DNA from: Gamarada debralockiae
Taxonomy: Eukaryota > Ascomycota > Leotiomycetes > Helotiales > Hyphodiscaceae
Assembly: GCA_002803225.1 (NCBI GenBank)
Contig: NXFV01000371.1
Span: forward strand, 81,909 to 145,908
DNA: 64,000 bases
Direction: 5' to 3'
The first letter of the stretch is position 1, and each line of letters opens with the position of its first letter. The notes beneath the pieces are model-generated. The model saw only the letters and a program-made list of their open reading frames with translations. It was not told the origin of the DNA and searched no databases. This document shows positions 57,343-64,000 of this stretch, one piece after another. A program made the translations under genes and the position numbers.

Positions 57343-58648
57343 CTAGCTAGTAATCTTCTCGATGGGGTTGACAACGCTGTCGTGTCGAGCCCGAGGTGTA
57401 GGTTGGGTCTGGTTTTGGACCAGTCTCTGTTGGAGGGTCAATGTTAGTGGTGTATCTCTTTAAAGCCTCTAGAAAGAGCTCTGAACTTACTAGTAAATTC
57501 CTCAACAATACGGCAATTGTAACCTTTCCAATGGCTGGTACGTAGATGCTGGCCTTTTCCTTGACTGCAGATCCATCAAAGTTCTTCTCGCTGGAGAAGT
57601 TGATGCAAACAGCTCCATCTCTAATCAACCCTGTCTCAACCTTGAATTTGTCACCCGGAACGCCGCTGATCACAACATCGCTCAATGGTAAACATTCTTC
57701 TGCGGTCAAGCCCTCTTGAACATGTACCTCATGTCGGTGCTTCTTGATTCCCTGACCCCGAGTAAACAATTGTACACCATCCAAATCGACTGAATAGACC
57801 TTTGCGCCATCGTTTGCGAGAAGAGCAGCGAGTGGTCGACCAACGACTTCTGAGCGGTTGATAACAGTTATTGTCTTTCCGAATAATCGATTTCCGTAAG
57901 GAAGAATGGAATTGTAGATTTGTAGGTGTTCGAGGACCTTGACAACAGCTAGTGGAGTGCAGGGAAGAATAGACTTTTGGCTATTAGCGGGGGGATCGAG
58001 GAATCGGATGTTTTGGTACATGTTGAAAACGTATGTGTGGGAAAGACCTTCAACGTCTTTTTCGAGGGAAACGAGTTGTTGAATATATTGGTCTTGGCGG
58101 GAGGGTGCGGGAAAGATTGGGTAGTAGACGATGATGCCGTGAACTGTGGGATCGACGTTCGCAGCAAGAATTGCTTCTTCAATTTCTCCTTTATCGACTT
58201 TTCGGAGGTCAAACTGGAAGCCACTGTACATCTGATTAGCGCTTCAATTCTAAGGAGCATTCTTATCTCGCAAACCACGCCAAGGAGTGAAAGGAGGAAG
58301 ATCACGTGCGACTGACTGCTGTTCCTCCCTAGCTCCTAAACATGAAATCGTGGGTTTCAACCTCAGATCCGAGAATTTGACTAGGAACCAAATGTAGAGG
58401 GCCAGAGTTCCAACCAAATCAAGTCGTCGTAGACGGTAAAAATTAAAAGTTACTCACTTCTCTATGCAAGTCTTGGCAGACCAATCTGCATACATCTGAG
58501 CTGCCGGATCATCGTTTGCCAACAATCCAACCAACTTGGGTTTCTCATTTAGCTTCGCAAGGCCTTCTGCAACTTCTGCTAAAAGTCCCTTTGCAATAGT
58601 GCCGGCAAGCACCACCTTACAAGTGGCCGGAATTGAATGAGCAGCCAT
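57343..58648 (-). CDS. MTD1: Methylenetetrahydrofolate dehydrogenase (NAD+)
   Basis: Three exons: 58648-58458, 58223-57491 and 57426-57343, with phases 2 and 0, giving 335 residues. Exon 3 was chosen because its frame gives the family end RLVQNQ directly after LLRNLL. Seen motifs: VVLAGTIAKGLL near residue 12, the catalytic region VHGIIVYYPIFPAP, QLVSLEKDVEGL, ILPCTPLAVVKVL, the nucleotide site TVINRSEVVGRPLAALLAND followed by GAKVYSVDLDGVQ, DVVISGVPGDKF, GAVCINFSSEKNF and YVPAIGKVTIAVLLRNLL. It oxidises 5,10-methylene-THF with NAD+ in the cytosol, feeding purine synthesis. The unusually long first intron (234 bases) sits after residue 63. Confidence 0.95.
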
Positions 58649-59837
58649 ATTTGACGTATTCCAGGCCAAAATAAGGCCCACGGCGTTGCAAATAGAAAAG
58701 AAGAAGAGGAATTGCTACTTCAGCGTCCTGAATTGAAGCTATCTGAAGGCTTGCTTAAGTAGGTCGGAGTGATCTTTGACTCTCGCGAGACGCGACTGCG
58801 AAAGCTCCGAGCTTCTTCTCCTAAAGGAGGGCAATATCGACTTGCAAACCAGAAGACTTGGGGCCAATTTTAGAGGTAAAATAGGGTATTTTGATCGCTT
58901 GTGGCTTTATTGACATATAGACTGAGTTTGGGACAATTCATTCACAAGTTCAGTTTTCTGCCTCCCAAAAATCTTGAAGAATTTCTTCGCGTAAGCAGCT
59001 AATCAGCGGCTGCATGCCGGTCAGCCAATCACCGAAATTGTTTGAGGGTGTTCTACTTACGTCATCAAAGCCATGAAATCTCTAGAAACTGGTGAAATTC
59101 GATTCTCTTGAAAGATGACTCCGATATTACAATATTCATTGGACTTCCAAGGACAGCTACCCTCAACACCACATTATACTCAACCGAAGGGCAATGAAGT
59201 TCATTTCTAAAAGCTCCAGCCTTCAAAATCTATCCTGGTCCGCTCCTCGTTACCGTAGCCCAGAACACCGTGTCATTCTTTTCGAATCTAATAGATACTA
59301 GTGTTCTATTAGGACTCTCTTCTCATTCTTCCTGTACATGATTCTGACGTTTGAATCATCCCTCCACGACCAAATGGAGCTAAGTGGTCCACTGAGATGA
59401 TTCTGGCAAGCTGCACGTAACCATCCTCAATCCGCAATTCAGGGGTAGAACTCGCACTGCCGAACGAGTTATATTTAAGCTTAAGCTTGGTCCACGCGCT
59501 CGGGCATGTAGAAAGGACCATTGCACATCCCGGCACGGGAACCCCCCTAACTTCCACATGTCTTGTGGCGTCTCGTATCACGAAAAGGACTTCAAATGGG
59601 GTCTAAATCTATTATCCCGGGCCAATCGAGTGAGACTAGCTCCTCGCTTGGCGCAGGGCTGAAGCAGGAGAGCTGTGAGGAGACGGGAGTTATCTGCAAG
59701 TGCCAAAAAAAACAAATTTCCGTGCAGTGGTTAAGACCTGAGAATTCCAACATGCCTTGGGAAATTTCCTTTCCCCCTCTTACTGCCCAGTCTGTCCTTA
59801 CTGCTATTCACCTTCTTTTTTACCTTCGCTTTTCAGT
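58649..59837. other. Divergent promoter region between MTD1 and the membrane-protein gene
   Basis: No gene supported. The minus frame at 59309-59581 shows no family features. Confidence 0.4.
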
Positions 59838-61046
59838 ATGCTTTGCTCAAATATTTTGAAGACGGATTCAGTTGTCTGGTATTTCACGTTAGCTCTTCTC
59901 CATTGGAGCACCGCCTCAGCTTTCACTCAGTGTTATTACCCCGACGGATCAATTCCCACAGATTATATTTGGGAGCCATGCACAGGAGCTCAATATTCTT
60001 CTTGCTGTATACCTAGTGAGGGAGACATATGCCAAGAAAATGGACTTTGCTACTTTCCTGAAAATGGGGAGCTGTACCGCGGCACTTGCACAGATCGGAC
60101 TTGGACCGATCCTTCTTGTCCGTCCAATATATGCGTCACAGGTGTGCAACCTCTTTTCTCAGATTTTGCATATTAAAAGGATCTTATCCTTTCATGGAAC
60201 TCTCGGTGATGATTTGATGATGGTGTAGGCCTCGAGACTACCTGGGACTGGGTAATCGAGTGCGAGTCTTCTGGGTCATCTTCCTGGGCTTGCGGAGATA
60301 TCACCGACGACACACCCGAGACAGCGACGTGCCCAGGGAGTGCGAAGACCGCAGCGATGTCTATTCAAACTACAACGACCACTTCCTCCGCAGGACGCTA
60401 CACCTCCCCACCTCCGATCGACACATCCCTCTACTCCGTATATACCGACACCTACACGGAAATAATCTCGGCAGCTGCGCAATCCACGACCCTCACAAGC
60501 ATTTTCGAGAGTACATTGACGAGTACACTTTCTGACGCAACGTCTACCGCTGCAGGACCCGCAAATACTGCAGTGTCAAGTACAAATTCAACCGGAGGTA
60601 CAACCAAACGAGTGGTTTTGACAATGGGAGTCATAGTCGCAATAATAGTTGGACCAACGCTGGCACTGGCTATCGGACTAGCAGTATTCTTCTTCATGAG
60701 GAGGCGATCAAGGAATGAGGCAGTCAGGCTGAACTCCGCGTCCCACCCACCTCCGAACGGACCAGTGGGAGCGGACCAGGTCAACCCATACGAAATGGAC
60801 GTCTATGAAGCTACGAATTCGCAACGAAAGAAATATGAATACTCGAGTCCAAGAGTGGATGCATATGAGGTCGGCGGAGATCAAAATGCATTCAAGGAGG
60901 AGAAGATGTGGGGTCGACAGGGAGCGATGGAGATGAGCGGGGATGACCCCAGGTCGCCCAGGAGTCCTGCTCCCACATATAGCGAGGCTCTTATGCCTGT
61001 GGAGTTGGATGGGACCTCTAGTTTTAGGGGAACGAATGGACGGTAA
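59838..61046 (+). CDS. Secreted-type single-pass membrane protein with Cys-rich ectodomain
   Basis: Two exons, 59838-60141 and 60229-61046, phase 1, 373 residues. A hydrophobic stretch near residues 13-30 (VVWYFTLALLHWSTASA) acts as signal peptide. A Cys-rich outer domain follows: QCYYPDGSIPTDYIWEPC, SSCCIPSEGDICQENGLCYF, TCTDRTW, then CESSGSSSWACGD. Next a Ser/Thr-rich, probably O-glycosylated, linker of about 100 residues, one membrane helix near residue 235-260 (LTMGVIVAIIVGPTLALAIG) followed by RRRSRN, and a cytosolic tail rich in Tyr, Pro and Glu. This is a common architecture in ascomycete surface proteins resembling cell-wall sensors (WSC-like in layout, but without a true WSC domain). 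Function unknown. Confidence 0.8.
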
Positions 61047-61534
61047 TGGGAAAGTAAGCTGGTGAGCCTGGTCACTAGCCAAATTTGCCACATATGAGGC
61101 TGACGCTAGACAGATGATCCTAGAACAATCTCGACACTTGTCTTTAATCCAGAACTACCGTATCAAATACTCATCCAAAAATGCCACTGAACACCTTCCG
61201 AGGCTCGACTTCCGAAGCGGTGGCATCGCCGTTCCCGATTTGTAATTGAAAGGTTCGGTCACGTGACCGGTTTCTTTCATCTTCCACCTGCTTCGCGATG
61301 CTTCCAGAGGCAACCAGCTTCACCTCGTAAGCTCTTGATTTATCAGAACAGCATTGCGTATCCAACGGTACCTAAGTAGGACTCTGGGGTATATATTGCG
61401 AGTGAGAGCCCTTGGAATTTTCTTTTCATCATTCAGAAAACACATCTCAGACTCAATACTCAAGTTCTTCTCATCAGCATCCAACCATTACTTCTTCACA
61501 AAGTTTCAACCTTCACCCAACAACCCAAAACATC
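61047..61534 (+). promoter_or_regulatory. Promoter region of the small heat-shock gene
   Basis: A TATA-like GTATATATT lies at about 61389-61397. A perfect heat-shock element core, GAATTTTC, is at 61415-61422, with further GAA and TTC triplets around it. The AUG at 61535 is preceded by a CA-rich leader. Confidence 0.5.
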
Positions 61535-62164
61535 ATGCCTTTCTTCCCTCAAGCATACCTCTCTTCAGAGGCCAACCTCCTTCAACTGCTCTCTGAACTC
61601 GACCAGCCTCAACGAAAGTCTTGCGGTCCCCGCCGCACTAGACATCAGACCTTCACACCCAAGTTCGACGTCACGGAAGTAGCTGAAGCCTACGAGCTGT
61701 ACGGCGAGCTCCCAGGTCTTGAACAAAGCGATATTTCGATCGAGTTCACCGATGCCCAGACTCTCGTCATCAAAGGCAAGACCGACCGCGCATTAACCAC
61801 CACACCAGCCGCCGAGACCGCTCACACTCAACCCGAGTCATCCAAGGACGCCGAGACATCGTCTGAGAAATCCCACAACGCTACCGTCGAAGATGAGTAC
61901 GATGAGGCTGATACCCCACTCGCTACCCCCGCAACCACTACAACGGCCGTCAACGATGCTACTCCACAACAACAAGAGCAAGTCGAGACGCCAAGGGCCA
62001 AATTTTGGGTCGCTGAGCGCAGAGTCGGGGAGTTCGCTCGCAGCTTTTCATTCTCGCAACGGATTGAGCAGGACTTCGTCACTGCTACTTTGAAGAATGG
62101 TATTCTCCATGTTGTGGTTCCCAAGTCGCAGAAGCCTAAGAAAGTTGCTGTCAATATCTATTAG
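61535..62164 (+). CDS. Small heat-shock protein (Hsp20/Hsp30 family)
   Basis: 209 residues from MPFFPQAYLSSEANLL at 61535. The open frame extends upstream to 61412 but that part is leader-like; the chosen ATG gives the usual Hsp30 start. The alpha-crystallin domain shows FDVTEVAEAYELYGELPGLE, DISIEFTDAQTLVIKGKT, then, after a fungal-type Ser/Thr/Glu-rich insert of about 70 residues, ERRVGEFARSFSFSQRI, and LKNGILHVVVPK (the G-I-L turn and I-x-V-type end). This split alpha-crystallin domain with a long insert is typical of Hsp30 of Neurospora and Aspergillus. It works as an ATP-independent holdase under heat or solvent stress. Confidence 0.95.
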   Translation: MPFFPQAYLSSEANLLQLLSELDQPQRKSCGPRRTRHQTFTPKFDVTEVAEAYELYGELPGLEQSDISIEFTDAQTLVIKGKTDRALTTTPAAETAHTQPESSKDAETSSEKSHNATVEDEYDEADTPLATPATTTTAVNDATPQQQEQVETPRAKFWVAERRVGEFARSFSFSQRIEQDFVTATLKNGILHVVVPKSQKPKKVAVNIY

Positions 62165-63530
62165 ATCGCTCATCTTAGACAAATTATGGCGAGGATGAAC
62201 AACAATGTACGATTAGTTGCATGGGTTGGAGTTCGGGATCTATATAGTTAATAGAAGTTGTGTAACGTCCCTCCCTGCGTAGCGAGAAACCCACCGTGCC
62301 GAGAAACCCGATGGGTACTTTGACTTTAAATAACTTAGACTCTGTGCATACATCGATATTTCCTATAATTCTGTATAAGTCATGTGCTGTAGCCACTCCT
62401 GAACATCAAGATCCCTTCCAACTAGAAAATTACTTTCGCATCGTCGCTTTCGAGCCTGATTTACATAGAGTCTCCTTTTATAGCGTAACAGAATTCCTTC
62501 ACTACAGTACCACCACCAAGCTTGCACCACTGTTGGAACTTATCAGGGGCTAATATCTGACCCTCAGAGTCCTACAGTAATGCTAGGAAGTTATTATCAG
62601 CATTGTGGCTACTGTAGCTCGCAAATTCATACAAGATCATTACGCGGATCGGTACTTGCAAAAATATTATTCGGCTATATTTGCCACTTTCTGACTTGAA
62701 ACCTTAGGCAGGAACGAGTAGATCAACTGTGGGTGATCAAGGGATCTTTCTGCCTTAGGCCTTAAAATTTTACACAGCTGTAGGGCCTTAGGCCACGTAT
62801 ACGGGTGGATGATTCTCTGCAGAGGCAACCTAAGGACACGTCTCGAGGGCTTCCTCAGATCATGCCGTGCACCAGGAAGTGTGAGAGGTGGCATGGAATG
62901 GAGAGAGATGTGTCGGTGCCTGTCACGAGTCACGACACTCTCAGCTCATATTGTGCTGCAGGAATTTGAAAGCATTCTGGTGTCTCGTGCCTTTAACAAC
63001 TTATTTCTCCACATGTTTCCGTACTGTAACTTTAAAGTGCTAGTCAATACAACGTGGTTAAAGTCAACAAATGATCAAGCACACTTTGAACATTTTCAAA
63101 GGCGGTGGTTTTTCATGCATTGCTCGAGGCCACCAACTGGTCTGCCGGCTCGGGGAAAGTGACCCACAAAGTTATGCGCGGAGGCTCAGATCTGGACTGG
63201 CCGGTACGAAGGAACTGATGAATGGTTTCAAAACTCAAATGCAGCAGTAGATACGGACGAGAAGCGGCTTCAAGAGAGGGCAGCAGGAGATTAGGGGAAG
63301 GTGCATTAGGCAAAACACCACAAAAGAAAGTCAGAAGCAGATACAAGACTAGTGATCGCCAAGGTCAACAGGCTTTTATTTCACTGCAAGTGTGACATCA
63401 ACTGGTGGATTATTCAAAAACTCGCATAGTCATTTGCTTCAATAGTTTCATTGTGTCGTACAGTTTTCAAATACGCGTCGCAGCAAACAATACGCCTCGA
63501 ATACTGACTTGTGGTCGGTGAGACCATTCG
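62165..63530. other. Intergenic region
   Basis: No gene supported. Small palindromic arrangements: CTACAGTAATGCT against AGCAT...TACTGTAG at about 62571-62620, and repeated GGCCTTA around 62755-62795. Confidence 0.4.
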
Positions 63531-63812
63531 CTAATGTAATTCAATAGGCCGACCCCTTTTTTTTGGTTTTTTAAATGCTCTCTCCTTAATCCTCTGAGAC
63601 ACGGAAGTCTCCGGGGTAGCGTCTCCAACACGACTTGATTGACTGTCAGCTTCCTCCAGCAGAGATGAGGTATCCTGATTTGAAGGCTCTGAGAGATGGT
63701 GACTTTCTAAGCCCTGTGAGAGTCCGGATTCCCCTGGCTCGGATTGCTCCAAGACCTCAAAATTGGGCAACGTATCAATAACTGAACAGATTCTTTTCAG
63801 GTGAGTCGGCAT
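63531..63812 (-). CDS. Hypothetical small protein, basic tail with AT-hook-like motif
   Basis: 93 codons from the first ATG at 63812. It is Ser/Glu-rich with a basic end containing KKPKKRGRPIELH; KRGRP is the core of an AT-hook, a minor-groove DNA-binding motif. It may be the last exon of a larger gene that extends beyond the window. No relatives recognised. Confidence 0.35.
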   Translation of the reverse strand: MPTHLKRICSVIDTLPNFEVLEQSEPGESGLSQGLESHHLSEPSNQDTSSLLEEADSQSSRVGDATPETSVSQRIKERAFKKPKKRGRPIELH

Positions 63813-63962
63813 CCATATGTATAACCAAGATCGATAAGTAGGCTTGCTCGGCTTGATCTGGTGTTGTCTTGTGGTGAAGAAGTCTCTATTCGTGATTATT
63901 GGGAATTTCCATACACAAAACACAAACGACGAGGAGATACAATTGTCTGCTTTTGGTAGGGT

Positions 63963-63964
<2 letters not shown>

Positions 63965-63999
<35 letters not shown>
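63965..63999. repeat. 35-base G homopolymer at the window end
   Basis: An uninterrupted run of G to position 63999. Real homopolymers of this length are rare; it more likely marks a contig end or sequencing artefact. Confidence 0.9.

Positions 64000-64000
<1 letters not shown>

Noticed and set aside
1..64000. Secondary-metabolite or other co-functional gene cluster around the two oxidoreductases
   Set aside because: No polyketide synthase, peptide synthetase, terpene cyclase or P450 is present; the oxidoreductases stand apart with wide gaps.
1..64000. CRISPR arrays, operons, riboswitches
   Set aside because: No regular short repeats with spacers; spliceosomal introns and gene types show a fungal nuclear genome.

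Overview
The window is nuclear DNA of a filamentous ascomycete (Pezizomycotina). Genes carry short GT-AG introns of about 45 to 90 bases, there is no operon structure, and the recognisable proteins are typical fungal ones: HAP2/NF-YA, a Reg1-like PP1 regulator, RanGAP, COG6, NUS1, MMS19/MET18, MTD1 and Hsp30. The overall gene style suggests Leotiomycetes to me, but that is a guess and nothing in the sequence fixes it.

The window falls into two kinds of territory. From 1 to about 22 kb, and in the blocks 25.9-32.9 kb and 35-44 kb, it is gene-poor and full of decayed genes and mobile elements. A fungal transcription-factor gene (69-4723) is split by a short copia LTR retrotransposon (899-4546) with matching LTRs, a GACTT target duplication and a tRNA-iMet half-molecule primer site; the element has lost its reverse transcriptase. 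An NmrA-like reductase gene lies tail-to-tail with it (4718-5796) and is also damaged. Next come a frameshifted limonene-epoxide-hydrolase-like gene (7001-7359), an intact medium-chain reductase (8006-9361) and an intact short-chain dehydrogenase (10763-11858). After these are a 184-bp TA-flanked MITE, a 752-bp element with long inverted repeats, a dead zinc-knuckle/RS-repeat gene (14092-16758), and the relic of a response-regulator receiver domain (about 18065-18500).

HAP2 (23119-24141) is intact behind a long pyrimidine-rich leader. From 25.9 to 28.9 kb lies a decayed multi-domain gene: C2H2-like repeats, an acidic repeat region and an exonuclease-like domain. A Reg1-like gene (32978-34807) stands alone. 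A conserved fungal gene at 41909-43250 has been broken several times, most clearly by a 180-bp TA-flanked MITE inside an exon.

From 44 kb the window becomes a compact housekeeping block: RanGAP (-), COG6 (-) divergent from NUS1 (+), an AlkB-like dioxygenase gene (-) decaying in place, MMS19 (-), MTD1 (-), a secreted single-pass membrane protein (+) and a small heat-shock protein (+). Functional links are loose: nuclear transport, Golgi tethering, dolichol synthesis, Fe-S assembly for DNA enzymes, one-carbon metabolism and stress response. No gene cluster with a single joint task was found. The main signal is active gene death by transposon insertion, homopolymer indels and C-to-T changes next to intact essential genes. 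The window ends in a 35-base G run that looks like a contig-end artefact.
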